DNA of 64,000 bases from Streptomyces sp. SID13031 (GCF_010548305.1 NZ_JAAGLV010000021.1:62001-126000), one strand, 5' to 3'. Counted from the stretch's first letter, positions 32,160 to 41,113 are shown. Notes: a model not told the origin generated them from the letters alone. Program-made: numbers and translations.

Positions 32160-32998
32160 CCGACTTGCTCAACGTCAACGGCGTCGAGTTGTGCGTCGAC
32201 ACCTTCGGATCCCCCGTGGACCCAGCGATCCTGCTGATCCACGGGGCTTCCGCGTCGATGGACCACTGGGAGCCCGCGTTCTGCGAGCGCCTCGCGGCCG
32301 GCCCGCGGTACGTGATCCGCTACGACCACCGCGACACCGGCCAGTCGACCAGCTACGCGCCGGGCAAACCGGAGTACACCGGAGCGGACCTGGTCGCCGA
32401 CCCGATCGGCATCCTCGACGCACTGGGGATCGGCAAGGCACACCTCGTCGGTATCTCGATGGGCGGAGGTATCGCGCAGCAACTCGCCGTCGAGCACCCC
32501 GACCGGGTTGCCTCCGTCACCATGATCGCGACCAGCCCCGGCGGACCGGACCTGCCACCACCGACCGACAAGATCCGTGCCAGCTTCTCCGAGGACACAC
32601 CGCCGACCGGCTGGTCCGACACCGAGAGCGCCCTCGACGAGCTGATCAAGAGCGACCGCCTCTACGCCGGTTCACTCCCGTACGACGAGCCCGCCCGGCG
32701 CGCGCTCTACGCCAAGGCGCTGGCCCGGACCATCAACCCCGACTCGGGGGCGAACCACTGGACGCTCGACGGCGGCGACTCGATCCGCCACCGCCTCCGC
32801 GAGATCGCAGTACCGGCCCTGGTCCTCCACGGCACCGAGGACCCGCTCTTCCCACCCGCCCACGGCGAGGCGCTCGCCCGCGAAGTACCGGGTGCCCGGC
32901 TGCTGATCCTCCCCGGCGCCGGCCACGAACTCCCCGAACCCACCTGGGACGTGGCGATCCCTGAGATCCTGGCGTTGACCGCTCGCCGTACCAGCTAG
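32156..32998 (+). CDS. Alpha/beta hydrolase
   Basis: The protein is 280 residues from ATG 32156, overlapping the DUF1772 stop by four bases. Triad elements are GISMGG (Ser), LHGTEDPLFP (Asp) and GAGHELPEP (His). The layout 'DTFGSPVDPAILLIHGASAS' and YDHRDTGQST is typical of the aclacinomycin-methylesterase/RdmC-like group. Together with the reductase and DUF1772 gene it could form a small aromatic-polyketide tailoring or detoxification unit; that link is inference. Confidence 0.87.
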   Translation: MTDLLNVNGVELCVDTFGSPVDPAILLIHGASASMDHWEPAFCERLAAGPRYVIRYDHRDTGQSTSYAPGKPEYTGADLVADPIGILDALGIGKAHLVGISMGGGIAQQLAVEHPDRVASVTMIATSPGGPDLPPPTDKIRASFSEDTPPTGWSDTESALDELIKSDRLYAGSLPYDEPARRALYAKALARTINPDSGANHWTLDGGDSIRHRLREIAVPALVLHGTEDPLFPPAHGEALAREVPGARLLILPGAGHELPEPTWDVAIPEILALTARRTS

Positions 32999-33008
32999 GT
33001 TTCAGGTC

Positions 33009-33329
33009 ATGGAGCCGCTCATCTTTGCCCACGCCGACGTCCATCTGCAGGTGGAGCACGGGATCCTCGAGGTGTTCATGCGGAATCGGATCATCGGGTC
33101 GTACCGGGCGCCGGTGAAGTGGGTGAAGGTGCGGGCGGAGACCCGCAAGGGTGGGCTGACGCGGTTGCACTTCGGCAACATCAAGGAGCTGGACGAGCCG
33201 CTGTACGCGGGTTTGACGGGCGCCCAGCACCTGCTGACCAAGGTCGAGATCGAGACCGCCGACGAGCCGCGGTACCGGGCTTTCTTCAGCGAGCTTGCCC
33301 GGCAGGCCGATCGCCGGGTCGGTGGATAA
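33009..33329 (+). CDS. Hypothetical protein
   Basis: This 106-residue protein starts ten bases after the hydrolase. It has alternating hydrophobic residues in several beta strands (VHLQVEHGILEVFMRNRIIG, RLHFGNIKELD) followed by a C-terminal helix, resembling a PH-like or beta-barrel small domain. No family is recognised. Confidence 0.6.
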   Translation: MEPLIFAHADVHLQVEHGILEVFMRNRIIGSYRAPVKWVKVRAETRKGGLTRLHFGNIKELDEPLYAGLTGAQHLLTKVEIETADEPRYRAFFSELARQADRRVGG

Positions 33330-33353
33330 CTTCGGGTTGGGCTGACCGGTAGC

Positions 33354-33797
33354 GTGGCGAGCGTGATCACCATCGAGCGCGTTGTCACCGTGGAGAAGTC
33401 CGTCGAGAGCGTCTTCGCCTACCTGTCTGACTTCGAGACCACCACCGAGTGGGATCCCGGCACGGTGTCGACGGTGAAGGTGGAAGGCGACGGCGGGCCG
33501 GGGACGAAGTACCAGAACAAGTCCTCGTTCGCGGGCCGGGAGACCGAGCTCGAGTACGTCGTGCAGCAGCGTGAGGCGGGTCGGGTCTTCCAGCTCCGCG
33601 GCGAGAACAAGACCGTCAGCGCCCTCGACACGATGTCCTTCCGCAGCACCGACGACGGCGGCACCGAGGTGACGTATCGCGCCGAGTTCGAGTTCAAAGG
33701 CGTCACCCGGCTGATCGAGCCGCTCTTCAAATCGCAGTTCAAGAAGCTCGGCGACGAGGCCGAAGAGGGTATACGCACCGCGCTCCAGAAGCTCTGA
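33354..33797 (+). CDS. SRPBCC family protein
   Basis: At up to 147 residues it shows the START/SRPBCC pattern: VTVEKSVESVFAYLSDFETT near the start, a beta-grip core and a long C-terminal helix (FKKLGDEAEEGIRTALQKL). Members bind hydrophobic ligands. It may start at GTG 33354 or GTG 33363. It lies 24 bases after the previous small gene. Confidence 0.82.
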   Translation: MASVITIERVVTVEKSVESVFAYLSDFETTTEWDPGTVSTVKVEGDGGPGTKYQNKSSFAGRETELEYVVQQREAGRVFQLRGENKTVSALDTMSFRSTDDGGTEVTYRAEFEFKGVTRLIEPLFKSQFKKLGDEAEEGIRTALQKL

Positions 33798-33864
33798 AAG
33801 TAGTGCAGGCGCTACTCCGGTTGGGGTGACTGCGGGATGGGCCGGGCGGGTTGATCCGGACAGG

Positions 33865-33886
33865 GTTGGAACTACTCGATTCCAAC
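33865..33886 (+). promoter_or_regulatory. Hairpin/dyad in the leader of the esterase gene
   Basis: GTTGGAA (33865-33871) and TTCCAAC (33880-33886) are perfectly complementary and end six bases before the GGAGG ribosome site of the following gene. It could be an operator or a leader hairpin. Confidence 0.45.
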
Positions 33887-33902
33887 TCTCCGGAGGACTT
33901 TG

Positions 33903-35216
33903 ATGAAGCGGCTCCTGGCGCTCCCGGCCCTGCTTGTCGCGGCGGCGTTGCCACTGTCGACGGTGACCGCGACCGCGGCACCCACACAGGTCAACCCAGT
34001 GCCTGCGCTGACCGCGGCGGCGCACCCGATTCGTAGTACCGCTGCGACGAGCAGCCTGCGTGACCTGACGCCGCTCGCCGCGATGGTCGGTGACGCGCGC
34101 ATCGTCGGGCTCGGCGAGGCGACGCACAGCTCGAGCGAGTTCCTCACGCTGAAGCACAAGATCTTCCGCTCGCTGGTGGAGGAGAAGGGCTTCACGACGT
34201 TCGCCCTCGAAGCCCCGTGGAGCACCGGGCTCGAGCTCGACCGGTACATCGTCAGCGGGGTGGGCGATCCGCGCGAGATCATGCGGCGCGAGTTCCAGGA
34301 CGCGTACAAATTCTGGAACGTGCAGGAGTACCTCGACCTGATCGAGTGGATGCGCTCCTACAACCGCACCCACGCCCGCAAGCTCCACTTCGTCGGCGAT
34401 GACCTCGGCTACGCGAGCCCAGCCCTGCTCGACCGCGTCACCAGCTATGTCGGCAAGACCAGCCCGGCGCTGCTGCCCGAGATCAAGAGCCTGTACGCCG
34501 GTATTCGCTCCGATTCCGAGTACGCCGCCTGGTCCGCGGCGTACTTCACCAAGCCGCTCGCCGAGCGGGTCAAGCTCGCGGCGGGCGCCCAGCGGGCCGT
34601 AGTACTGGTCGAGTCGTTGCCCGCGAGCCCCGAGCGGACCTGGGCGGCGCAGCATGCCCGGGCGATCTGGCAGGTGGCGAAGTTCTACTCGTTCGACATC
34701 ACGGACCCGAAGGTGACGCCGAAGGCGATGTACTTCCGGGACGAGTCGATGGCGGCCAACACCGCGTGGTGGGCCCGCACCACCAGGGCCAAGGTCGTGC
34801 TGTCGGCGCACAACGGCCATATCGCCCTCGAAGCCGGGTCGCCGGCCGATTATCCGAAGACTCAGGGGCAGTTCCTCCGCGAGCAGTTCGGTCGTGACTA
34901 CGTGACGGTCGGGACGTCCTTCGACCACGGGTCCTTCAACTCCCACAACACCGCTGACGGTCAGCTCCGCGTCTTCACCGTGCCGCCGGCGGCGAAGGGC
35001 AGCAACGAGTACACCCTCGACAAGGTGCCGTACCGCGACTACCTGATCGACCTGCGGCGCCTGCCCGGCAACACCCGCGACTGGCTCGACGTACGCCGGC
35101 CGACGCGCGACATCGGCACCGGCTACCCCACCCCCGAGCTGCCGATCCGCCTCGCTCCTTCGTACGACCTCCTGATCCACCTCAACCAGGTCTCGGCGGC
35201 GCACCTCCGCTTCTGA
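33903..35216 (+). CDS. Secreted erythromycin-esterase-like protein
   Basis: The protein is 437 residues from ATG 33903, six bases after GGAGG. Residues 1-26 are a Sec signal peptide (KRLLALPALLVAAALPLSTV, cleavage near ATAAP). The mature part has the Ere family core: GLGEATHSSSEF (Glu and His), FALEAPWSTG, RREFQDAYKFWNVQEYLDLI and VVLSAHNGHIA. Ere enzymes hydrolyse macrolide lactones, but the wider family is functionally diverse and most members are uncharacterised. Extracellular location is unusual compared with the cytoplasmic resistance enzymes. Confidence 0.87.
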   Translation: MKRLLALPALLVAAALPLSTVTATAAPTQVNPVPALTAAAHPIRSTAATSSLRDLTPLAAMVGDARIVGLGEATHSSSEFLTLKHKIFRSLVEEKGFTTFALEAPWSTGLELDRYIVSGVGDPREIMRREFQDAYKFWNVQEYLDLIEWMRSYNRTHARKLHFVGDDLGYASPALLDRVTSYVGKTSPALLPEIKSLYAGIRSDSEYAAWSAAYFTKPLAERVKLAAGAQRAVVLVESLPASPERTWAAQHARAIWQVAKFYSFDITDPKVTPKAMYFRDESMAANTAWWARTTRAKVVLSAHNGHIALEAGSPADYPKTQGQFLREQFGRDYVTVGTSFDHGSFNSHNTADGQLRVFTVPPAAKGSNEYTLDKVPYRDYLIDLRRLPGNTRDWLDVRRPTRDIGTGYPTPELPIRLAPSYDLLIHLNQVSAAHLRF

Positions 35217-35264
35217 CCGCAGGACCCCGAGGCCGGTTGCGGCCTCAGGGTCATCGGGCGTGGA

Positions 35265-36077
35265 TCAGTCAGCCGACCGCAGCATCATCCGGATGCCGAC
35301 CGTCAGGCCGAGCGCGACAGTGACCAGCGCGGCGAGCCAGCCCCAGAGGACTGCCGTCGAGGTGAGGTCACCGGCGAACAGCGTCCGCTCGGCGTCGACC
35401 AGGTAGGACAGCGGGTTGAACTTCGACGCGACCCGCATCCACTCCGGCCCGGTCTCCAGCGGCAGCAGCATCCCGGACAGGATCATCAGCGGGAACAGGA
35501 ACGTCTGCTGCACCACCCAGAACATCCACTCCTGTTTGCGGACCGCGATCGCCAGCGCATAGCTGAACGAGCCCAGCCCGACCCCGAACACGGCCAGCAG
35601 CACCAGCCCGACGATCGCGCCGCCCAGGTGCAGGTCGAAACCGAACGGCGTCATCACCGCGATCACGATCACCGCCTGCCCGAACAGCGGCACCATCTCC
35701 TTCAGCGCCCGCCCGATCAGCAGCGACGAGCGGGACAGCGGCGTCACCAGCATCCGTTCGTGCGCGCCGGTCTGGAACTCGAAGAGCAGGTTCGACCCGG
35801 TCGTCGACGTACCGAACAAGGTCGTCATCACCAGGATGGCCGGCACGAACCACTGCCAGACGCCACCGTCGAGGGAGCCGCCGAGCGAACCCGCGAGCAG
35901 CGGACCGAAGAGGGCCAGGAAGACCAGCGGCTGGATCATCCCGAAGATCAGCGAGAACGGGTCGCGCAGGACCGGCTTCAGCTCCCGCCGCATCACGATC
36001 GCGGTGTCCCGGAAGAGGTTCCGGTTCATCGGCCTGACGGCCTGGTGGGTCACGGTGGGAACGGTGAGCGTGCTCAT
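35265..36077 (-). CDS. ABC-2 type transporter permease
   Basis: The 270-residue protein has six membrane segments and the ABC-2/DrrB layout (REL, DPFSLIFGMIQPLVFLALFG; MLVTPLSRSSLLIGRALKEM). It overlaps the end of the ATPase gene by four bases (ATGA). It forms the membrane part of a daunorubicin-type exporter. Confidence 0.9.
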   Translation of the reverse strand: MSTLTVPTVTHQAVRPMNRNLFRDTAIVMRRELKPVLRDPFSLIFGMIQPLVFLALFGPLLAGSLGGSLDGGVWQWFVPAILVMTTLFGTSTTGSNLLFEFQTGAHERMLVTPLSRSSLLIGRALKEMVPLFGQAVIVIAVMTPFGFDLHLGGAIVGLVLLAVFGVGLGSFSYALAIAVRKQEWMFWVVQQTFLFPLMILSGMLLPLETGPEWMRVASKFNPLSYLVDAERTLFAGDLTSTAVLWGWLAALVTVALGLTVGIRMMLRSAD

Positions 36078-37048
36078 GCTGCGGCCTTTCCGGTGGAGTC
36101 GGCCTCGCGCAGGCTGCGGCCGGTGAGATTGAGGAAGACGTCATCGAGCGTCGGCCTGAGTACCTGGGCGGCAGTAACCGGTACTGCGTAGTGCTGGCTC
36201 GCCGCGATGAGCTCGGGCAACGCCTTCGGCCCGTCCGCGACGCGTACGGTCAGCCGGTCGCCGTCTCCAACCACTTCTCTTGCGCCGGGCAACTTGTGCG
36301 CCAGCTCGGCGAGTTGCGAAAGGTTGCCCGGCGCAACGGTCAGGACGAGCTGGTCGCCAGCCAGATCGGCCTTCAGCGCATCGGCGGTGTCGTCGGCGAT
36401 CACCTCGCCGTGGTCGACCACGACGACCCGCTCGGCCATCGAGTCCGCCTCGTCCAGGTAGTGCGTGGTGAGTACGATCGTCATCGAGTACTGCTCGCGC
36501 ATCCGGAGGATGTGGGCCCACAGGTTGGCCCGGTTCTGCGGATCGAGCCCGGTCGACGGCTCGTCCAGGAACAACAGCCCGGGTGCGTGCACGAGCCCCA
36601 TCGCGACATCGAGCCGGCGGCGCTGGCCACCCGACAGTTCGGACACCTTGCGCTTGGCCAGCTCGCCGAGCTCGAGCGAGTCCAGCAGCTCGTCGGTCCG
36701 CCGCTTCGCCGATCGCGGGTCGAGGCCGTAGATGACGCCTTGGCCGTAGAGCTCGTCGCGGACCCGTTGCGAGTGGCCCGCGCCGTTGCCCTGGCCGACG
36801 TACCCGATCTGCCGGCGTACCCGGCTGGGGTCGGCCGTGACGTCGTACCCGGCGACCTTCGCGGTACCGGAGGTCGGGGCGATCAGGGTGGTGAGCATCC
36901 GCAGCATCGTCGTCTTGCCTGCGCCGTTCGGGCCGAGCACGGCGACGAGTTCGCCCGGCTCGACGTCCAGGCTGATGCCGCGGACCGCGTGCACGGTCTC
37001 GGTGCGGCTCACCACGAAGTCCTTGGTGAGCTCTCGGGTGCTGATCAC
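36074..37048 (-). CDS. DrrA-like ABC transporter ATP-binding protein
   Basis: The 324-residue protein starts at GTG 37048 with AAGGAG six bases upstream. Walker A is GPNGAGKT, the signature LSGGQRRRLD, and Walker B LLFLDEPSTGLD. The DrrA-type C-terminal extension ends in RPTLDDVFLNLTGRSL, characteristic of drug-exporter ATPases. It pairs with the ABC-2 permease downstream and is divergent from a WYL regulator 88 bases away. Confidence 0.92.
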   Translation of the reverse strand: MISTRELTKDFVVSRTETVHAVRGISLDVEPGELVAVLGPNGAGKTTMLRMLTTLIAPTSGTAKVAGYDVTADPSRVRRQIGYVGQGNGAGHSQRVRDELYGQGVIYGLDPRSAKRRTDELLDSLELGELAKRKVSELSGGQRRRLDVAMGLVHAPGLLFLDEPSTGLDPQNRANLWAHILRMREQYSMTIVLTTHYLDEADSMAERVVVVDHGEVIADDTADALKADLAGDQLVLTVAPGNLSQLAELAHKLPGAREVVGDGDRLTVRVADGPKALPELIAASQHYAVPVTAAQVLRPTLDDVFLNLTGRSLREADSTGKAAA

Positions 37049-37136
37049 GGTGTCTCCTTCGTTGGGGGCCTGACACCGACGACATTTCCAGCAGTAGAGG
37101 ACAGGTTCTGGCCGGTACTCGTGGCAATCTGAAGTC

Positions 37137-38105
37137 ATGTCCGAAACCTCCGCTCGGCTCCTCTCGCTGCTGTCCCTGCTACAGGCCCGCCGCGACTGGC
37201 CGGGCGCGCTACTGGCCGAAAGGCTGGAGGTGAGCCCGCGTACGGTCCGCCGCGACGTGGATCGCCTGCGCGACCTCGGGTATCCGGTCCGCGCGAGCAA
37301 GGGCCCGGACGGCGGCTACCGCCTCGACGCGGGCGCCGACCTGCCCCCGCTGTTGTTCGACGACGACCAGGCGATCGCGGTCGCCGTCGCCCTGCAGACC
37401 GCGACGACCACGGTCACCGGCATCGAAGAGGGCGCCCTGCGCGCGCTCGCCACGGTCCGCCAGGTGATGCCCGCGCGCCTGCGTCAACGCGTCGACGCGC
37501 TCCAGGTCACCACCATCGACCGGTACGCCGATTCGCGCCGCATCAAGGTGGACTCCAACCACCTGATCGCGATCGGCACCGCAGTACGCGCCCGCGAAGT
37601 ACTGCGCTTCGACTACGCCTCACCCGACGCGCCCGCGGGGGAGTGGGTGCCCCCACGCAAGGTCGAGCCCCACCACCTGGTCACCTGGGGCGGCCGCTGG
37701 TACCTGGTCGGCTGGGACCTGGACCGCAACGACTGGCGAACCTTCCGAGTCGACCGCATGCTCCCCAAAACCCCGACGGGCCCCCGATTCACTCCCCGAG
37801 AACTCCCCGCCCCCGACGTCTCGACCTACATCTCAACCCGCTTCCAGAGCCAGAACCAATGGCCCTGCCGAGGCACAGCAATCCTCCAAGCCAAGGCCGC
37901 CGACATAGCCCGCTGGGCCGGCCGCGACGCCCTGGTAGAAGAGGTCACCCCCACCACCTGCCGCCTAACCCTCAACGGCTGGTCCTGGACCGGCCTAGCA
38001 GCCACCTTCGGCATGTTCGAGGCCGCCATGGAGTTCACCACTCCACCCGCCCTGAAAGAAGCAGCCCACCAACTAGCCGCCCGCTACACCACCGCAGCGA
38101 CCTAG
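37137..38105 (+). CDS. YafY-like WYL-domain transcriptional regulator
   Basis: At 322 residues, it has an N-terminal DeoR-like helix-turn-helix (LLAERLEVSPRTVRRDVDRL), a WYL domain (about 140-215, with GGRWYLVGWDLDRNDWRTFR) and the C-terminal domain of this family. WYL proteins sense nucleic-acid or small-molecule ligands. It likely regulates the divergent ABC exporter. Confidence 0.88.
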   Translation: MSETSARLLSLLSLLQARRDWPGALLAERLEVSPRTVRRDVDRLRDLGYPVRASKGPDGGYRLDAGADLPPLLFDDDQAIAVAVALQTATTTVTGIEEGALRALATVRQVMPARLRQRVDALQVTTIDRYADSRRIKVDSNHLIAIGTAVRAREVLRFDYASPDAPAGEWVPPRKVEPHHLVTWGGRWYLVGWDLDRNDWRTFRVDRMLPKTPTGPRFTPRELPAPDVSTYISTRFQSQNQWPCRGTAILQAKAADIARWAGRDALVEEVTPTTCRLTLNGWSWTGLAATFGMFEAAMEFTTPPALKEAAHQLAARYTTAAT

Positions 38106-38261
38106 CAAGCGCTACGACAAAGGACGGGCTCCACCCGGCTGCCTGCCAGCGGGGTCACCCCGGCATCGCCCGCCTGAGCCACCCCGACCCACCTAACCAG
38201 CGAGGCTCCCGTTGTCGCCGGATCTCCGAGAGCAAATGTGCCGCTAGGTACGGATCAAACA

Positions 38262-38297
38262 TTGACGTAATGATTGTATCAATCTATTTTTAAGAGA
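38262..38297 (+). promoter_or_regulatory. Sigma-70-like promoter giving a leaderless fic transcript, with embedded palindrome
   Basis: TTGACG (38262-38267) and TATTTT (38285-38290) are 17 bases apart. Transcription about seven bases after the -10 box would start at the ATG of the Fic gene. GATTG-TAT-CAATC (38272-38284) is a perfect dyad in the spacer. The 190-base gap upstream is unusually A/T-rich and has no gene. Confidence 0.6.
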
Positions 38298-39433
38298 TGC
38301 TCTTCCCGACGCCTGCGCTCACCGCCGCTGACGAACGCGTTCTGGCTGAAATCGACCGGATGCGGGACGCCTTGCGCCATCAAGTCCGCGCGACGCCCAC
38401 CAAATGGACGGCTGGTCTGCGGAAGTTCCTGACCGCGGACGCCGTTGCCGGGTCGAACTCGATCGAGGGCTTCAAGGTGTCGACGGTTGATGTCGAGGAC
38501 CTGATGGCGGGTGAGCGCGATGTCGAGATCTCCGATGAGAATCGCGAAGAGACCCTGGCCTACCAACGCATGATGACCTATCTCCAGACGTTGCACGATG
38601 TCGAGGATTTCACCTACAGCAAGGGTTTTCTCAACGCGCTGCACTGGATGCTTCAAGGGCATCGGCACACTTCCCGCAAGCCGGCCGGGCAATGGCGCAA
38701 GGGGGCTGTCTACGTCACCGACGTCCGCGATCCCAGTATCGCGGCCTATACGGCGCCCCCCGCCGACGAACTCCCGGCACTGATGGCGGAGCTGGTCGAC
38801 TGGCTGAACGCGGAAGACTCCACGCACCTACTGGTCCGGGCGGCGATGGCACACCTGCAACTCGTCTCCATCCATCCATGGGCTGATGGCAACGGCCGGA
38901 TGTCTCGCTCTCTGCAGACCTTGATGATCGCGCGGGAAGGCGTGCTGGCGCCTGAGTTCTCCTCTATCGAGGCGTGGCTCGGTCGCCCCGGCAACACCTG
39001 GGAGTACTACCGGGAGCTCACCCTCCGCGGAGCCGTCTACCTTCCCGATCAGGACGTCGCCGGCTGGATTCGTTTCAACCTCATCGCCTATCACCAGCAG
39101 GCACAAACTGTTCAGAGTCGGCTCGACCGTTCGGCACGCGCTTGGACGGCGCTTGGCGACTTCGTCAAACAGGCAGGTCTCGACGAGCGGCTGGTCACCG
39201 CGCTGCATGACATCGCCATGGCCGGACGAGTCAGACGCTCCCGCTACGAACAGTCCGAGGGCCTCAACCGGCAACAGGCGCAACGTGATCTCAGAGACCT
39301 CGTGACGGCTCAATTCCTCCAGCCGGTCGGCCGTACCCGGGCCCGCTACTACATCGCCGGTTCGCGCTTCCCGGAGCCGATCCTGGAGATCGCCGGCACG
39401 CCGATCACCCTGACGAATCCCTACGGTTCCTGA
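38297..39433 (+). CDS. Fic family protein (class II, self-inhibited)
   Basis: The 378-residue protein has the Fic active site HPWADGNGRMSR at about 193-204, with Trp replacing the common Phe. An N-terminal inhibitory motif S53-xxx-E57-G58 (SNSIEG) fits the (S/T)xxxE(G/N) rule of class II Fic proteins. The C-terminal 90 residues (SRYEQSEGLNRQQAQRDLRD) look like a winged helix. Fic enzymes transfer AMP or related groups to protein hydroxyls. No antitoxin gene is next to it, in line with built-in inhibition. Confidence 0.9.
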   Translation: MLFPTPALTAADERVLAEIDRMRDALRHQVRATPTKWTAGLRKFLTADAVAGSNSIEGFKVSTVDVEDLMAGERDVEISDENREETLAYQRMMTYLQTLHDVEDFTYSKGFLNALHWMLQGHRHTSRKPAGQWRKGAVYVTDVRDPSIAAYTAPPADELPALMAELVDWLNAEDSTHLLVRAAMAHLQLVSIHPWADGNGRMSRSLQTLMIAREGVLAPEFSSIEAWLGRPGNTWEYYRELTLRGAVYLPDQDVAGWIRFNLIAYHQQAQTVQSRLDRSARAWTALGDFVKQAGLDERLVTALHDIAMAGRVRRSRYEQSEGLNRQQAQRDLRDLVTAQFLQPVGRTRARYYIAGSRFPEPILEIAGTPITLTNPYGS

Positions 39434-39478
39434 CGTCAGTACAGGCTGGGATCGAGTGGTGAGGAGATGGCGTAGCGG

Positions 39479-40438
39479 TCAGCTCTTCGGCTGGGTTGCG
39501 AACCGGTCGATTGCGGTCAGGACCAGGTCGGAGACGCTTGCTTTTCCTGCGCCGTGGCCGGCGTCGGTGACGATGTGGAGTTCGGCGTCCGGCCAGGCCT
39601 GGGCTAGTCGCCAGGCGGTGTCGGGTGGGCTGCTGATGTCCAGGCGGCCGGTGATGAGCACGCCGGGGATGCCGGCCAGCTTGGGTGCGTCGCGAAGCAG
39701 GGCGCCGTCCTCGATCCATCCTGCGTGACCCCAGTAGTGCGACACGAGCCGCGCGAACCGCAGTCGGAAGGTCGGGTCCTCATAGCGCGGATCCGGCTTG
39801 AAGCCTTGGTACGTCGACACATGCGTGTCCTCCCACTCGCACCAAGCCCTCGCCGCCCTGTCCCGCACGGCTGGATCGGGATCGTGCAGCAACCGGCTGT
39901 ACGCGAGCGCAAGGTTCCCATCCCGCTCCTCCACCGGTACGACGTCCAGGAACCGCGTCCACTCCTCGGGGAAGATCCGGCTCATGTCGCGGGTGATCCA
40001 CTCGACCTCACGGGGAGTCGTGCTCGTCACGCTGAACACCACGATCTCGGAGACAGCCGACGGGTGCTGCTCGGCGTACGCGAAAGCGAGCGTCGCACCC
40101 CACGACGCCCCGAGCACGAGCCACTGCTCGATCCCGAGCTGCTCGCGCAGCTGCTCGATGTCCGCGACGAGATGCCAGGTCGTGTTGGTGCTCAGATCCG
40201 CATCCGGCTCGGCGGCATCCGGCGTACTGCGACCGCAGCCGCGCTGGTCGAACAACACCACCCGGTACTTCGCCGGATCGAAGAAGCGACGCCAGAACGC
40301 CCCGGCTCCCGATCCCGGCCCACCATGCAGCACCACGGCCGGCTTCCCCTCGGGGTTACCGCAGACCTCCCAATAGACGAGCTGCCCATCTCCCACGTCG
40401 AGCATCCCGCGGTCGTACGGCTCGGTCTCCTGGTGCAT
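39479..40438 (-). CDS. pip: Prolyl aminopeptidase (proline iminopeptidase)
   Basis: The 319-residue protein has all family blocks: LHGGPGSG, FDQRGCGRSTP, the nucleophile elbow GASWGATL, the acid in GRLDISSPP and His in TDAGHGAG. It releases N-terminal Pro from peptides in the cytoplasm. It is divergent from a MarR regulator with a perfect palindrome between, so it is probably the regulated gene. Confidence 0.92.
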   Translation of the reverse strand: MHQETEPYDRGMLDVGDGQLVYWEVCGNPEGKPAVVLHGGPGSGAGAFWRRFFDPAKYRVVLFDQRGCGRSTPDAAEPDADLSTNTTWHLVADIEQLREQLGIEQWLVLGASWGATLAFAYAEQHPSAVSEIVVFSVTSTTPREVEWITRDMSRIFPEEWTRFLDVVPVEERDGNLALAYSRLLHDPDPAVRDRAARAWCEWEDTHVSTYQGFKPDPRYEDPTFRLRFARLVSHYWGHAGWIEDGALLRDAPKLAGIPGVLITGRLDISSPPDTAWRLAQAWPDAELHIVTDAGHGAGKASVSDLVLTAIDRFATQPKS

Positions 40439-40459
40439 CGGGCCTCCGTCGATCGCCTC

Positions 40460-40481
40460 AATCTAACAGTGCTGTTAGATT
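40460..40481. promoter_or_regulatory. MarR operator
   Basis: AATCTAACAG and CTGTTAGATT are perfect inverted arms separated by TG, placed 6 bases before the MarR ATG and 22 bases before the aminopeptidase start. Very A/T-rich for this genome. Confidence 0.75.
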
Positions 40482-40487
40482 ACTCCC

Positions 40488-40982
40488 ATGGAAGGCGCGA
40501 TCGGTACTCGGTTACGGCACGTGCTGGAGTTGCTCGACGGCGATGTGGCGAAGGGTTACGTCGACGCCGGCTTGCCGGAGTACCGGCCGCGGTTCTCGCC
40601 GATCGTCCGGGCGTTGGTTGCCGAGGGCCCGTTGTCGATCCGGGCGCTCGCCGGGGCGGTCGGGGTGACACACTCCGCCGCCAGTCAGACGGTTGCCCAG
40701 CTCAACCGTTCCGGCTTCGTCACACTCGAACCCGGCAAGGACGCGCGGCAGCGGATCGTCCACCTCACCGTCAAGGCGCGCGCGTTGCTGCCGATCATCG
40801 AAGCGGAGTGGCAGGCAACCACCACCGCGCTGGCCGAGCTGGACGCGGAGCTCTCAGTGCCACTCGCTCAGGTCCTCGACGAGGTGGTCGCCGCTGTCGA
40901 ACGCCGGTCGTTCCGGCTACGGATCAGCGAACACACCGCCCAGGGCCCGGATGCCTCCCACCGCGAGAACCTGCGCCACTGA
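40488..40982 (+). CDS. MarR family transcriptional regulator
   Basis: The 164-residue protein has a winged helix in LSIRALAGAVGVTHSAASQT followed by VAQLNRSGFVTLEPGKDARQ, including the DxR-like wing. It should bind the palindrome in its own promoter and repress both itself and the divergent aminopeptidase. Confidence 0.88.
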   Translation: MEGAIGTRLRHVLELLDGDVAKGYVDAGLPEYRPRFSPIVRALVAEGPLSIRALAGAVGVTHSAASQTVAQLNRSGFVTLEPGKDARQRIVHLTVKARALLPIIEAEWQATTTALAELDAELSVPLAQVLDEVVAAVERRSFRLRISEHTAQGPDASHRENLRH

Positions 40983-40995
40983 CGAGGACCACTTG

Positions 40996-41094
40996 TCCCG
41001 AGCGACAGGACATAGTGCCTGTGCTGCGACTATCCGCCGCCCCCGTGAGCGTGGGGCCAGCCCAACCTCCCGACTATGTCCTGTCGCTCGGGAC
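40996..41094. repeat. 99-base element bounded by perfect 22-base inverted repeats
   Basis: Arms 40996-41017 and 41073-41094 are exact reverse complements (GTCCCGAGCGACAGGACAT at the outer left). The 55-base centre has its own small hairpin around CCCCCGTGAGCGTGGGG. It sits between two convergent genes. It may be a MITE/REP-like element, a two-way terminator, or both. Confidence 0.8.
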
Positions 41095-41113
41095 GCTTCG
41101 CCGGCGGCAGTTG

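Noticed and set aside
32733-35204. 823-codon minus-strand reading frame
   Set aside because: It is antisense to four convincing plus-strand genes and is a by-product of high GC.
37643-38293. Plus-strand Pro/Arg/His-rich frame after the WYL gene
   Set aside because: It is a shifted reading of the WYL gene followed by A/T-rich non-coding DNA.
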